Positions 35,672 to 44,651 of a stretch of DNA of 64,000 bases are shown here, one piece after another. Each line of letters opens with the position of its first letter. Position 1 is the stretch's first letter. The notes beneath the pieces were generated by a model. It searched no databases, had not been told where the DNA came from, and saw nothing but the letters and a program-made list of their open reading frames with translations. The translations under genes and the position numbers were made by a program. The DNA comes from an uncultured Eubacteriales bacterium (lineage in GTDB: Bacteria; Bacillota; Clostridia; Christensenellales; CAG-917). Location of the stretch: assembly GCA_900322215.1 (NCBI GenBank), contig ONYW01000001.1, positions 64,030-128,029 of the forward strand, in the 5' to 3' direction.

Positions 35672-36941
35672 ATTCCGCTCCGTTCGTTGCTTTTATTTTT
35701 CCGCCTATGCTCGCAATATCGCTTGCAAAACTCGGATACGATTTCGAAATACATTCCGCACGGGTTACGACGGTGTTTCCGCACGCAAGTCCTGCGACGA
35801 TTCCGCTCATCGCGATGCGGTGATCGGCAAAACTGTCTATCTTGATCCCCTCTTGTCCGAGTTCTTTTTGTACGTCGTCACCCTTGCCGAAAATCGTCAG
35901 GGTATTGTCGTCATACTTTGTTCGGACGCCGATCTTTGCCAAAAGTTCGCAAACCGCCGTCAGCCTGTCGCTCTCCTTTTGCCTTAGCCTGTCCACGCCG
36001 AAAATCTTGGATTCACCGCTCGCAAACGCCATAAGCACGGAGACAATAGGCACGATGTCGGGGCAATTTGTCGCGTCGAAATCTATTGCGACGAGTCTCG
36101 ACTCTCTTGCGATATACCCGCCGTCCGAACTCTTAATGTCTCCGCCCATTTTTCTTGCAAGATCCAAGAACACCCTGTCCGCTTGCTTAGAATTTTCTTT
36201 GATACCGACCGCCTCGACTTCGCCCGCAAGCAGCCCTGCCGCGAGAGGAAACGCCGCGGACGACCAGTCGCCCTCTATGTGCTTTCCCCGTCCGACGTAC
36301 TTTTGGTTGCCTTTGACAAAAAATCCGTCAGTCGTACGTTCCACCTGCACGCCGAAGTCCGCAAGCACGTCGAGCGTCATTTCCACGTAGTTCTTTGAGA
36401 CGAGTTCGCCCTCTATTTTTAGAATACTGTCCCCGTCGAGAAGCGGAAGCGCAAATAAAAGTCCCGTGATATACTGCGAACTCACGCCCCCGTCAATCGT
36501 ATATTCGCCTGCGCGCAGTCCGCCCTTTGCGAGGCAAAGTTCTCCGCAGGACGAAAAGACTTTGAGCGGCAATTTGTCGCCGACGATTTTTGCTCCGTGC
36601 AAGCGAAGAACGTCAAGCAGTTCGCCTATCGGACGCTCGGGGAGTCTTCCCTGTCCCGTCACTTCGGCATTCACGTCAAGCGCACAAAGGACGGGCAACA
36701 AAAACCTGAGCGTAGAACCGCTTTCGCCGGCGTTTATATGCGCGACGTGCACGTCGCCCGCAAAAAGACGTCCGAATTCTTCAAGGCAATTCTTTGTTGC
36801 GACGACGTCGTCGCCGACGAGTCCGAAGTCAAAATTTTCGCCTGCCAAAAATGAGGCTATCATCACCCTGTGCGCCTGCGATTTTGACGGCGGGATCTGC
36901 ACCCTGCCTACCGGTTTTGACTTGTCAACCCTTACGTCCAT
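35661..36941 (-). CDS. aroA: 3-phosphoshikimate 1-carboxyvinyltransferase (EPSP synthase)
   Basis: Transfers the enolpyruvyl group of PEP to shikimate 3-phosphate. 426 residues with PPSKSQAHRVMIASFLAG (about 17-34), NAGESGSTLRFLLP (about 70-83), the DGGVSSQYITGLLFALP segment, KESDRL and FADHRIAMSG near the end. SAQ-type substrate residues are of the class with A in NAGESG, so not an obviously glyphosate-tolerant variant that I can judge. 38 bases follow aroB. Confidence 0.95.
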   Translation of the reverse strand: MDVRVDKSKPVGRVQIPPSKSQAHRVMIASFLAGENFDFGLVGDDVVATKNCLEEFGRLFAGDVHVAHINAGESGSTLRFLLPVLCALDVNAEVTGQGRLPERPIGELLDVLRLHGAKIVGDKLPLKVFSSCGELCLAKGGLRAGEYTIDGGVSSQYITGLLFALPLLDGDSILKIEGELVSKNYVEMTLDVLADFGVQVERTTDGFFVKGNQKYVGRGKHIEGDWSSAAFPLAAGLLAGEVEAVGIKENSKQADRVFLDLARKMGGDIKSSDGGYIARESRLVAIDFDATNCPDIVPIVSVLMAFASGESKIFGVDRLRQKESDRLTAVCELLAKIGVRTKYDDNTLTIFGKGDDVQKELGQEGIKIDSFADHRIAMSGIVAGLACGNTVVTRAECISKSYPSFASDIASIGGKIKATNGAEYGI

Positions 36942-36979
36942 AACTGCCTACAATTTGATTTATTTTGCATAATCGCCAC

Positions 36980-38017
36980 TTAAAATAGCGTTTCAAACTC
37001 TCTAAACGTCGTTTTTTGCACAAAACACTCTCCTATACGCTTTGCAAACACAGCGTTTATATGAGTGCTTTCAGCCTTTTTGTCATTCTTTATGAGCGGC
37101 AAAAGTTCCGCCGTGTCAAACGGACACTTCCCGCCGTATTTTTCAATCATTTCAAGCCCTTTGTCTATTGACGCGACGTCGGCTCCGTCAAGTTTTTTTG
37201 ACGCTTGCAGGATGAGCGCAAGCCCAAACTTCACCGCCTCTCCGTGCGGAATTTCAAATCCGCTCTTCTTTTCTATCGCGTGTCCGAGCGTATGCCCGAG
37301 GTTCAAGAGCCTACGAAGATTCGACTCCTTTTCGTCCTGTTCAACGATTCTTGCCTTATAACCCGCGCAAAGAAACACGAATTCTTCAAGGTTGTCTTTC
37401 ACGGATTTTTCGTCCATGATCTCGAACAGCCTGCCTCCGTCAAGAACGGCGTATTTGAGCCCTTCGCCAAGTCCGTTTTGCCATTCGCGCTCGGGCAAAG
37501 TGGACAGCGTGTCCACGTCGACGAAGACGAGTTTCGGTTGATAGAATGCGCCGAGCAGGTTTTTGCCGTATTCGAGATCGACTCCGACCTTTCCGCCTAT
37601 TGAGCTGTCGATTTGAGCGAGCAAAGTCGTCGGCACCTGTACGAGGTTTATTCCTCTCATATAAGTCGCCGCAGCAAATCCCGCCATATCTCCGACCACA
37701 CCGCCGCCGAGTGCAACGACTGTGTCGTCACGCAAAAATCCCTCTCTCCCGAGCGCGTCGATGACGTCAAGGTATGTCTCAGTTGTCTTGTGATGCTCGC
37801 CCGCTTTGACGACCTTTGCCACAACGCGGAATCCCGCTCTTTCAAAGGATTTCGTTGCGAGGTCGAGATAGAGCGGGGCGACGTTTTCGTCCGTCACGAT
37901 AAGCACGCTCTTTCCATGCACGAGCGGACGAACCTCTTCGCCTACCCGTTCAAGCCCGCCTTGTTCGAGCAAAATATCGTATGGATTTTGACTAAGACCA
38001 AGTCTGATACTTTTCAT
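36980..38017 (-). CDS. aroB: 3-dehydroquinate synthase
   Basis: Second shikimate step; NAD and metal-dependent cyclisation of DAHP. 345 residues with the cofactor segment ALGGGVVGDMAGFAAATYMRGI, VPTTLLAQIDSSIGGKVGVD, and the metal ligands in NLGHTLGHAIE (two His). Start overlaps the tyrA stop by four bases. Slightly short at the C-terminus relative to some members, which is common in Firmicutes. Confidence 0.95.
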   Translation of the reverse strand: MKSIRLGLSQNPYDILLEQGGLERVGEEVRPLVHGKSVLIVTDENVAPLYLDLATKSFERAGFRVVAKVVKAGEHHKTTETYLDVIDALGREGFLRDDTVVALGGGVVGDMAGFAAATYMRGINLVQVPTTLLAQIDSSIGGKVGVDLEYGKNLLGAFYQPKLVFVDVDTLSTLPEREWQNGLGEGLKYAVLDGGRLFEIMDEKSVKDNLEEFVFLCAGYKARIVEQDEKESNLRRLLNLGHTLGHAIEKKSGFEIPHGEAVKFGLALILQASKKLDGADVASIDKGLEMIEKYGGKCPFDTAELLPLIKNDKKAESTHINAVFAKRIGECFVQKTTFREFETLF

Positions 38018-38871
38018 TTTTGCCTTTCTTTTCTGGCGTTTTCCGCCGCCTCTTTTTGTTTTACGCCGTCAGCCAAGAGTACACGGAGTTCCTGCTCGTC
38101 GCCCCTCGCTATTGCGTCGCGATACTCTTGCAAATGCTTGATGATTTCATCTATATCGTTCACAAGATAGTCCTTGTTTTCGACAAACAGTTCCGCCCAC
38201 ATATCCGGGTTGAGCCTTGCCACGCGAGTGAGATCTCTGAAACTGCCCGCGGAAAACCCCGCATGGGAACTGCAATGCGGATTTTTGACATAACTACTTG
38301 ACACTACATGTGCAAGTTGCGAGGTGTACGAAATCATTCCGTCATGCTTTTTTGCGTTGCAAATCTCCACATCGTTTGCGCCGATACTAATGAACAGATT
38401 TTTTACCTCGGCGATTTTTGCGATATCTTGACTCACGGGCACGAGCACTACAAACGCTTTTTCAAACAGGCTCGCCTGAGAGTGGGATATTCCGCTGAAT
38501 TCTCTCCCCGCCATAGGGTGTGTTCCGATAAAAAACAAATTTGGATACAGTTCTTCAAGCCTCGTCATCTCCTCGACGATTATGCGCTTGTTCCCGCATA
38601 TATCCATGACTATTGCGCCCGCCTTAAGGTGTGGGACGACCTCTTTCATACTCGCTATCGCCGCTCGAGGGCACAGTGCGAATATCACCATATCGAGCGA
38701 AGGCAAATCCTTGTCCAAATCGAGCGGACGGGTGTGCGCCGAGAGCAAACTCGCCTTTTTGAGGGCGGACTTGTCTATGTCAAAGCCAAACACCTCGTGG
38801 TCGGTATATTTGAGAATCGCGCGACCAAGAGAACCGCCGATAAGTCCCATGCCGAAAATGCCTATCTTCAT
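38014..38871 (-). CDS. tyrA: Prephenate dehydrogenase
   Basis: Oxidises prephenate to 4-hydroxyphenylpyruvate for tyrosine. 285 residues: NAD-binding GMGLIGGSLGRAI (about 7-19), acidic GFDID at the end of strand 2, FIGTHPMAGREFSG with the catalytic His, and SYTSQLAHVVSSS. There is no C-terminal ACT domain, so feedback inhibition by that route is absent; control may instead come from the tyrosine-codon attenuator ahead of the operon. Four-base overlaps with aroF and aroB. Confidence 0.94.
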   Translation of the reverse strand: MKIGIFGMGLIGGSLGRAILKYTDHEVFGFDIDKSALKKASLLSAHTRPLDLDKDLPSLDMVIFALCPRAAIASMKEVVPHLKAGAIVMDICGNKRIIVEEMTRLEELYPNLFFIGTHPMAGREFSGISHSQASLFEKAFVVLVPVSQDIAKIAEVKNLFISIGANDVEICNAKKHDGMISYTSQLAHVVSSSYVKNPHCSSHAGFSAGSFRDLTRVARLNPDMWAELFVENKDYLVNDIDEIIKHLQEYRDAIARGDEQELRVLLADGVKQKEAAENARKERQK

Positions 38872-39884
38872 TCGTCCATCTCCTTGCCGACGACAGGAAG
38901 AAGCGGTCTTACAGAGTTCACGACCTCTTCAAACTGCTCGGGCTTTAACGATTGTGCGCCGTCGCAAAGTGCGTGCGGCGGATCGTTGTGAACCTCGATG
39001 ATAAGTCCGTCCGCACCTGCCCCGACCGAGGCGAGGCTCAACGGCTTCACAAGTCTTGCGACTCCAGACGCATGAGACGGATCGACGATGACGGGCAGAT
39101 GCGTACGCTCTTTAAGGATCGGAATTGCCGAGAGGTCAAGAGTGTTTCTCGTGTACGGCTCAAAAGTCCTTATGCCTCTCTCGCAAAGAATGACGTTTTC
39201 GTTGCCCTCGCTCATGATATACTCCGCGCTCATAAGCCATTCTTCGATGGTGGCGGAGATGCCGCGCTTCAAAAGAATCGGCACATTGAGTTTTCCAACC
39301 GCTCGCAAAAGGTCGAAATTTTGCATATTGCGCGCGCCGATTTGAATGACGTCCACGCCCTCGAACTCGTCGATATACTTTTCGCTCATGAGTTCGGTGA
39401 CGATAGGCATACCGGTCTCCTCCTTCGCCTTTTTGAGGAGTTTCAAACCGTCAAGCCCGAGCCCTTGGAAGGAATACGGCGAAGTGCGCGGTTTGAACGC
39501 TCCTCCGCGAAGAAGAGTTGCTCCCGCCGCCTTGACCGCCTCGGCAACGCCGATAATCTGCTTTTCGCTCTCGACCGAGCAAGGTCCCGCAATAAACTGA
39601 AAATGTTTGCCTCCAAACTTATGCCCCGCAACGTCTACTATCGTGTCTTCGGGGTGGAACTTCCTGTTTGCGTTCTTGTACGGCTCTTGCACGCGCGTCA
39701 CGCTCTCGACTATGTCAAGCGAGCGGACGAGATCTATATCCACCTTAGAGGTGTCGCCGACAAGACCTATAATCGTCGAATTTTCACCGCGACTGATATG
39801 GACGTCAAGTCCTAAGTCCTTTATCCAATTGGTGAGATTTTCGACTTGTTTTTCGTTTTGATTCTTTTTGATTACGACTATCAT
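38868..39884 (-). CDS. aroF: 3-deoxy-7-phosphoheptulonate (DAHP) synthase
   Basis: First committed step of aromatic synthesis: condenses PEP with erythrose 4-phosphate. 338 residues of the class with an N-terminal ferredoxin-like regulatory domain (MIVVIKKNQNEKQVENLTNW.. to about 70) and a TIM barrel with IAGPCSVES (98-106), LRGGAFKPRTSPYSFQG and DPSHASG. The N-terminal domain in relatives binds tyrosine or phenylalanine. First gene of the operon; AAAGGAA precedes the start. Confidence 0.95.
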   Translation of the reverse strand: MIVVIKKNQNEKQVENLTNWIKDLGLDVHISRGENSTIIGLVGDTSKVDIDLVRSLDIVESVTRVQEPYKNANRKFHPEDTIVDVAGHKFGGKHFQFIAGPCSVESEKQIIGVAEAVKAAGATLLRGGAFKPRTSPYSFQGLGLDGLKLLKKAKEETGMPIVTELMSEKYIDEFEGVDVIQIGARNMQNFDLLRAVGKLNVPILLKRGISATIEEWLMSAEYIMSEGNENVILCERGIRTFEPYTRNTLDLSAIPILKERTHLPVIVDPSHASGVARLVKPLSLASVGAGADGLIIEVHNDPPHALCDGAQSLKPEQFEEVVNSVRPLLPVVGKEMDE

Positions 39885-39944
39885 AATTCAAAAATTCCTT
39901 TGCAAAATTAGTTTTTGTATAACTCAAAGTTTATTTCAAACTTC

Positions 39945-39953
39945 ATTATATCA
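39945..39953 (-). promoter_or_regulatory. Second promoter of the aromatic operon, downstream of the attenuator
   Basis: Minus strand TGATATAAT is an extended -10 element about 60 bases before aroF and beyond the terminator at 39983-40010. It would give some transcription that bypasses attenuation. No clear -35. Confidence 0.5.
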
Positions 39954-39982
39954 TAGATTACGTTTTTTTCCACTAAAAAAAC

Positions 39983-40010
39983 AAAAAAGCCGACGAGATG
40001 TTTCGTCGGC
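39983..40010 (-). terminator. Attenuator terminator of the aromatic operon leader
   Basis: Minus strand GCCGACGA (40003-40010) and TCGTCGGC (39989-39996) around a 6-base loop, then six T residues and a further T-rich tail. It lies between the Tyr-rich leader peptide and aroF. GTCGG just after the peptide stop can pair with the CCGAC of the terminator's first strand, and ATAGT next to it can pair with ACTAT inside the Tyr codons, giving the alternative helices expected of ribosome-mediated attenuation, though the alternatives are only five pairs each. Confidence 0.82.
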
Positions 40011-40050
40011 GGATTACACGTCTTGACAATACCAAAACCGACTATACCCG

Positions 40051-40104
40051 TTAGCCTCTTTGATAATAGTAGTATGCGTAGTTGTTTGATGCAAATCGTT
40101 TCAT
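40051..40104 (-). CDS. Tyrosine-rich leader peptide of the aromatic amino-acid operon
   Basis: A 17-codon frame encoding MKRFASNNYAYYYYQRG and a TAA stop. Five of 17 codons are Tyr (TAC, then TAC TAC TAT TAT after one Ala), plus one Phe. It is followed within about 40 bases by an intrinsic terminator, and the operon behind it contains aroF and tyrA. Stalling at Tyr codons when charged tRNA-Tyr is scarce should favour the antiterminator and switch on the operon. The perfect -35 and a -10 element lie directly upstream, and only six bases separate the -10 from the ATG, so the peptide is probably translated from a leaderless start; no Shine-Dalgarno is seen. Peptide and terminator are direct observations; the mechanism is inference. 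Confidence 0.8.
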   Translation of the reverse strand: MKRFASNNYAYYYYQRG

Positions 40105-40110
40105 ACAGTC

Positions 40111-40139
40111 AGTTTACAACCAAGCGAAATATTTGTCAA
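40111..40139 (-). promoter_or_regulatory. Main promoter of the aromatic operon
   Basis: Minus strand perfect TTGACA (40134-40139), 17-base spacer, TAAACT (40111-40116), then six bases to the ATG of the leader peptide. 40140-40235, between this and the fumarase gene, shows no other feature. Confidence 0.72.
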
Positions 40140-40235
40140 GCACTTTATCGCAATAAAGCGGAAGTTTATAATTATGGAAGTATCTTACAAACAAAGTGCG
40201 AGATATTGAGCGAAGCGAAAATTCGTTTTTTTCCG

Positions 40236-40748
40236 TCACCTATAAATCGAATTGCCATCGGCGTCGATTGCGACGATAACGGGAAAGTCCTCGACGTAAA
40301 ATTCGTAAACCGCCTCCGTGCCGAGATCTTCATACGCCACGACGGAATAAGACTTTACGGCTTTGCCGTAAGTCGCGCCCGCTCCGCCTATCGCGGCAAA
40401 ATAGACGCAACCGTTTTTCTTGATAGACTCGTACACGGCGTCTCCTCTGTCGCCCTTTCCGACGACCGCAAGCAAACCGCTGTCAAAAAGCGTGGGAGCG
40501 TATGCGTCCATACGCATGGCGGTAGTCGGTCCGCACGCCGTGATTTTGCCGTCCTTGAAGCATGGTCCGACATAGAATATAATTTGATTTTCAATAGAAA
40601 ACGGGAGAGTATCGTCTTTGAGCCCTTGCACGATGCGCTTGTGCGCGGCGTCGCGCCCTGTCAAAATTCTGCCGCTTAGGTTCACGAAATCCCCTGCCTT
40701 TAAGGACTTTAATTCCTCCTTTGAAAACGGAGCGGAAATAGTCTTCAT
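40236..40748 (-). CDS. fumB: Class I fumarate hydratase, beta subunit
   Basis: C-terminal half of the oxygen-sensitive [4Fe-4S] fumarase, 170 residues. VNLSGRILTGRDAAHKRI (about 22-39) and VGPCFKDGKITACGPTTAMRMD (around 60-82) are the substrate-binding landmarks. With the alpha subunit it hydrates fumarate to malate, or a close analogue such as tartrate. Overlaps the alpha gene by four bases. Gene symbol follows common use for the two-subunit enzyme. Confidence 0.92.
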   Translation of the reverse strand: MKTISAPFSKEELKSLKAGDFVNLSGRILTGRDAAHKRIVQGLKDDTLPFSIENQIIFYVGPCFKDGKITACGPTTAMRMDAYAPTLFDSGLLAVVGKGDRGDAVYESIKKNGCVYFAAIGGAGATYGKAVKSYSVVAYEDLGTEAVYEFYVEDFPVIVAIDADGNSIYR

Positions 40749-41590
40749 TCTCTTCCCTCCAAAGTGACGCTTGCAGTCCTAACCGCATGACATTGTACGT
40801 TGACGGCAACGGGAAGCGCGGAGATGTGCGTCGGGTATTTGCCGATATGCACGGCAAGCGCGGTGTTTGCACCGCCGAAGCCCTGCGCGCCGATGCCGAG
40901 GGCGTTGATATCTTCCAAAAGTTCCTTTTCGAGTTGCGCGAGAGTATCGTCGGGGTTTTGATTGCCGACGTCGCGCAAAAGTCCTTCCTTTGCGACTTGC
41001 ATAGCCTTTTCCGCAGTACCGCCGATGCCGACGCCGACGACGATAGGCGGGCAAGGATTTGAACCCGCTCGCTTCACCGCGTCCAAAATGGCACTCTTTA
41101 CGCCGTCCATTCCCGCGGACGGAGTGAGCATATACAGCCTTGACATATTCTCGCTTCCGAAGCCCTTTGCCATTAAGGAGATTTTGATCGCGTCGCCGTT
41201 CACGATTTTTGTATGAACGACGGCGGGAGTGTTGTCCTTCGTGTTCAGGCGCGTGACGGGATCGAGCACGCTCGCGCGGTAGCCGAACTTTGTGTATCCG
41301 CGCCTTACGCCCTCATTTATCGCCTCTTCAAAGTCGCCGACAAACTGAACGCCGTTTCCGTATTCCACAAAGAATACCGCCATGCCCGTGTCTTGACATA
41401 CGGGCAAATCCTCTCGCTCTGCAAGTTCCGCATTCGAGAGTATCGTATCCAGCGCAAATCTTGCGTTCGCGTTTGTCTCCCCTGCCTTTGCACGGCAAAG
41501 CGCGCTCTTGCAAGCGGGAGTGAGAGAGGAACAGGCGTGGACGAGGTTTTCCACCGCGTTTACAAGTTCGTCAAAATATATCTTGCTCAT
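40745..41590 (-). CDS. fumA: Class I fumarate hydratase, alpha subunit
   Basis: 281 residues carrying the iron-sulfur half. LPVCQDTGMAVFF (about 79-91) has one cluster Cys, NPCPPIVVGVGIGGTAEKAM (about 190-209) another, and GIGAQGFGGANTALAV is the family's C-terminal landmark. Downstream of the malic enzyme with a four-base overlap, upstream of the beta subunit. Confidence 0.94.
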   Translation of the reverse strand: MSKIYFDELVNAVENLVHACSSLTPACKSALCRAKAGETNANARFALDTILSNAELAEREDLPVCQDTGMAVFFVEYGNGVQFVGDFEEAINEGVRRGYTKFGYRASVLDPVTRLNTKDNTPAVVHTKIVNGDAIKISLMAKGFGSENMSRLYMLTPSAGMDGVKSAILDAVKRAGSNPCPPIVVGVGIGGTAEKAMQVAKEGLLRDVGNQNPDDTLAQLEKELLEDINALGIGAQGFGGANTALAVHIGKYPTHISALPVAVNVQCHAVRTASVTLEGRE

Positions 41591-42753
41591 AATTTTGAAA
41601 CACCGCTCTTTATCGCCGCTTGCTTTACCGCCTCGGCGACCGCTGGCACGACTCGCTTGTCAAATGCCTTTGGGAGAATATAGTTTGTCGCAATGTCGTC
41701 GCCGACAAGGTTTTCAAGCGCGAGAGAGGCGGCAAGTTTCATATCGTCGTTTATCTCGCTCGCTCTTGCGTCAAGCGCACCGCGGAAGATACCGGGAAAA
41801 GCCAAAACGTTGTTGATTTGGTTGTCAAAGTCGCTCCTGCCCGTTGCGACTATCTTTGCCCCCGCATCTAACGCTTCGTTCGGCATAATCTCGGGAGTCG
41901 GATTTGCCATAGCAAAGACGATAGCGTCCTTGTTCATGGTCTTCACCATATCTTTTGAAAGGGCGCCCGCAACGCTGACGCCGATAAAGACGTCCGCGCC
42001 TATCATCGCCTCTTTAAGTCCGCCCGCTACCTTTCTCGGGTTTGTCTTTCTTGCGAGTTCGTTTTGTGCAAAATTGAATTTTTCGGACTCGTCGATTATG
42101 CCGAGGCGGTCGCAAACGACGACATCTTTTGCGCCTTGAAGGAGCAAAAACGCGGCAATTGCCGAGCCTGCGCTTCCTGCGCCGTTTATGACGATATGCG
42201 CGGTTGATATATCTTTTTTGACAAGTTTAAGTGCGTTTTTGAGCGCGGCAACCAAAACTATAGCCGTGCCGTGTTGGTCGTCGTGAAAGACGGGAATATC
42301 GCAAATTTGTTTGAGTTTTGCCTCGACTTCAAAGCATCTCGGCGCGGAGATATCTTCGAGGTTTATACCCCCGAAACTCTTTGAAACGTTGAATACGGTG
42401 CGGACTATCTCGTCGGTGTCTTGCGTGCCGACAAGGATAGGAATGGCGTCGATTCCCGCAAACTCCGCAAAGAGAGCGCACTTGCCCTCCATGACAGGCA
42501 TACCCGCTTGCGCGCCGATGTTGCCGAGCCCGAGCACAGCCGAGCCGTCCGTGATGACGGCGACCGTGTTCCACTTTCTCGTGAGTTCGTAGGCAAGGCG
42601 TTCGTTCTCCTTTATCTCGAGGCAGGGCTTTGCCACGCCCGGCGTATACGCCAGTGACAGCGACTCTTTGTCGTCGATTTTGACGGCGGAAGAAACGCGA
42701 AGTTTGCCCTTCCACTCATAGTGCTTTTTTAGAGACTCTTGCATATAGTCCAT
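41587..42753 (-). CDS. Malic enzyme, NAD(P)-dependent (oxaloacetate-decarboxylating)
   Basis: Converts malate to pyruvate and CO2. 388 residues of the short bacterial type: SLAYTPGVAKPCLEI near 33-47 with the catalytic Tyr, TDGSAVLGLGNIGAQAGMPVMEGK with the catalytic Lys, FHDDQHGTA with metal ligands, and a nucleotide loop GAGSAGSAIAAFL. Together with the fumarase it makes a fumarate to malate to pyruvate unit. First gene of this operon. Confidence 0.94.
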   Translation of the reverse strand: MDYMQESLKKHYEWKGKLRVSSAVKIDDKESLSLAYTPGVAKPCLEIKENERLAYELTRKWNTVAVITDGSAVLGLGNIGAQAGMPVMEGKCALFAEFAGIDAIPILVGTQDTDEIVRTVFNVSKSFGGINLEDISAPRCFEVEAKLKQICDIPVFHDDQHGTAIVLVAALKNALKLVKKDISTAHIVINGAGSAGSAIAAFLLLQGAKDVVVCDRLGIIDESEKFNFAQNELARKTNPRKVAGGLKEAMIGADVFIGVSVAGALSKDMVKTMNKDAIVFAMANPTPEIMPNEALDAGAKIVATGRSDFDNQINNVLAFPGIFRGALDARASEINDDMKLAASLALENLVGDDIATNYILPKAFDKRVVPAVAEAVKQAAIKSGVSKL

Positions 42754-42761
42754 TTTTCACC

Positions 42762-44651
42762 TTATACGGCTGTGCCCTTTTCGAGCATAGCCTTTTTGTA
42801 TTGAAGCCTGTAAAGGCTATAATATTTTCCTTTTTTGTGCAGCAGCTCTTGATGCGTGCCCTGCTCCAAAATCTCGCCGCTTTGTAGCACTATGATATTG
42901 TCCGCATGTTGAATCGTCGAGAGCCTGTGAGCGACTATAAGCATCGTGCCGATATTCATCATCTTTTCGAGCGAGTCTTGAATGAGCACCTCGGTCTCCG
43001 TGTCGATATTCGCCGTAGCCTCGTCCAAAATCATGACGGACGGCTTGTGCGCGACGGTTCTCGCAAAGGAAAGAAGTTGGCGCTCGCCTGCGGAGAAGTT
43101 GTTGCCTCTCTCACGGACTTCATAGTCGAGTCCCTTTTCGAGTTTTGCGATAAACTTGTCCGCGTTGACGTATTTGCAGGCTTCTTCGACCTGCTCGTCC
43201 GTGATACTTTCATCTCGCAAAACGATGTTGCTCCTGACTGTGCCCGAGAACACGAACACGTCTTGCAGCATCTGTCCGAAGTGCTTTCTAAGCGACGAAA
43301 TCTTGATCTTTTTGATGTCGATGCCGTCGATGAGTATTTGCCCTTTTTGTATGTCGTAGTTGCGGACGATGAGGGAGAGTATCGTGGATTTTCCGCTTCC
43401 CGTCGCTCCGACAAAAGCGCACGTCGAGCCTGCGTTCACCTTGAAAGATACGCCCTTTAACACCCACTCGTCGGGAATGTAGGCAAACCATACGTCCTTA
43501 AACTCGATATCGCCTTTTATCTCGTTCATCTCGATCGCGTCCTCGCTGTCGACGATCTCAGGCTGCATATCGAGAATCGAGAAAATCTTCTCGCTCGACG
43601 CAAACGCCGACTGCATACGGTTGAACTGCTCTGCGAGGTTTTGAATCGGCGTGAAGAAAGACGCTATATATTGATAGAAGATGACAATGGTCGAATAACT
43701 CACCACCTGTCCCGCAAAACTCACTTGGCTTATCGTGTCGTTTGCTCCGACCCAAAGCATTGCGATGACGGTCAAAATGTAGAGCACGTACACAGCCGGA
43801 CGGAATATGCCGAACACGAAGATCTCTTGGTTGAGAGACTTGCCGAGAGCCTTGTTCTTTCTTATGAATTGGTTGTTCTTTGTCGCCTCTTGGTTGAAAC
43901 TTTGCGTAACTTTGATGCCTGACAAATTTTCGGAAAGGTAGGTGTTTATGTCAGTCATATTGTTTTTGACTCTTCTATAAGCCTTTCTTGAAAACTTGCG
44001 GAATATCACCGTAAACAGCACGATGAACGGCACGAAACAAAGGACTATAAGAGTGAGTTTTACGTTTATCGCAAACATCGCGACAAGAAATCCCGCCGTG
44101 AGGAAGATATTCTTCACGAGGTTTACGAGTATGCCCGTAAACATCGTTGACACCGAGTTCGTATCGTTGCAAACGCGCGTCACGAGTTTGCCGACGGGAA
44201 TGGCGTTGAGTTGCGAGTGCGAAAGCCCCTCTATATGCACAAAGAGTTGTTGGCGCATGGTAGAGATAATTCTTTGCCCCGTCTTTTGCAAAATAACCGC
44301 CATGAAGAACGTACAGGACAGCGATATTGCAAGCACCGCAAAATAGATGAGTGCGTCGCGAAGCACCGGCTTGTATTCAAATCCAACCTCGCCGAGCGTG
44401 CGCGACACGTCGCCCAATATGAGCGGGAGGACTATATCCGACGCGATCGTGAAAGCGACGAGGAGTATGACGAACACAAATTGTTTCCAATATGGACGAG
44501 CGTATTTGAGCAGTCGCTTCAAGATGTCAATGTCTTTCATATTGCGGTCGAACCCTATCGACTGCTTTTTGTCCTTCATGAGAGCGAACGCAACGATAAA
44601 CGCCGTGGAGAGCGTGCCGAGTATTGCACCGATTATGTATAGCGGATTCAT
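42762..44651 (-). CDS. ABC exporter half-transporter, canonical ATPase site
   Basis: 629 residues: six membrane helices (about 1-25, 60-330) fused to an ATPase domain (about 375-620). Walker A GATGSGKST, Walker B MILDEATANIDT with the catalytic Glu, signature FSAGERQ, His switch in IVAHRLST. An extra hydrophobic N-terminal segment precedes the first transmembrane domain helix. The gene overlaps the other half-transporter by four bases; the two form a heterodimer of the multidrug/peptide export type. Substrate unknown. Confidence 0.93.
   Translation of the reverse strand: MNPLYIIGAILGTLSTAFIVAFALMKDKKQSIGFDRNMKDIDILKRLLKYARPYWKQFVFVILLVAFTIASDIVLPLILGDVSRTLGEVGFEYKPVLRDALIYFAVLAISLSCTFFMAVILQKTGQRIISTMRQQLFVHIEGLSHSQLNAIPVGKLVTRVCNDTNSVSTMFTGILVNLVKNIFLTAGFLVAMFAINVKLTLIVLCFVPFIVLFTVIFRKFSRKAYRRVKNNMTDINTYLSENLSGIKVTQSFNQEATKNNQFIRKNKALGKSLNQEIFVFGIFRPAVYVLYILTVIAMLWVGANDTISQVSFAGQVVSYSTIVIFYQYIASFFTPIQNLAEQFNRMQSAFASSEKIFSILDMQPEIVDSEDAIEMNEIKGDIEFKDVWFAYIPDEWVLKGVSFKVNAGSTCAFVGATGSGKSTILSLIVRNYDIQKGQILIDGIDIKKIKISSLRKHFGQMLQDVFVFSGTVRSNIVLRDESITDEQVEEACKYVNADKFIAKLEKGLDYEVRERGNNFSAGERQLLSFARTVAHKPSVMILDEATANIDTETEVLIQDSLEKMMNIGTMLIVAHRLSTIQHADNIIVLQSGEILEQGTHQELLHKKGKYYSLYRLQYKKAMLEKGTAV

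Noticed and set aside
39989..40104. Free-standing small RNA between aroF and fumarase
   Set aside because: A promoter and terminator delimit about 120 bases, but the Tyr-codon frame and its position before aroF make an attenuated leader the simpler reading.
39983..40139. T-box riboswitch before the aromatic operon
   Set aside because: No T-box sequence or specifier-loop architecture was found; the Tyr-rich leader peptide explains the terminator better.
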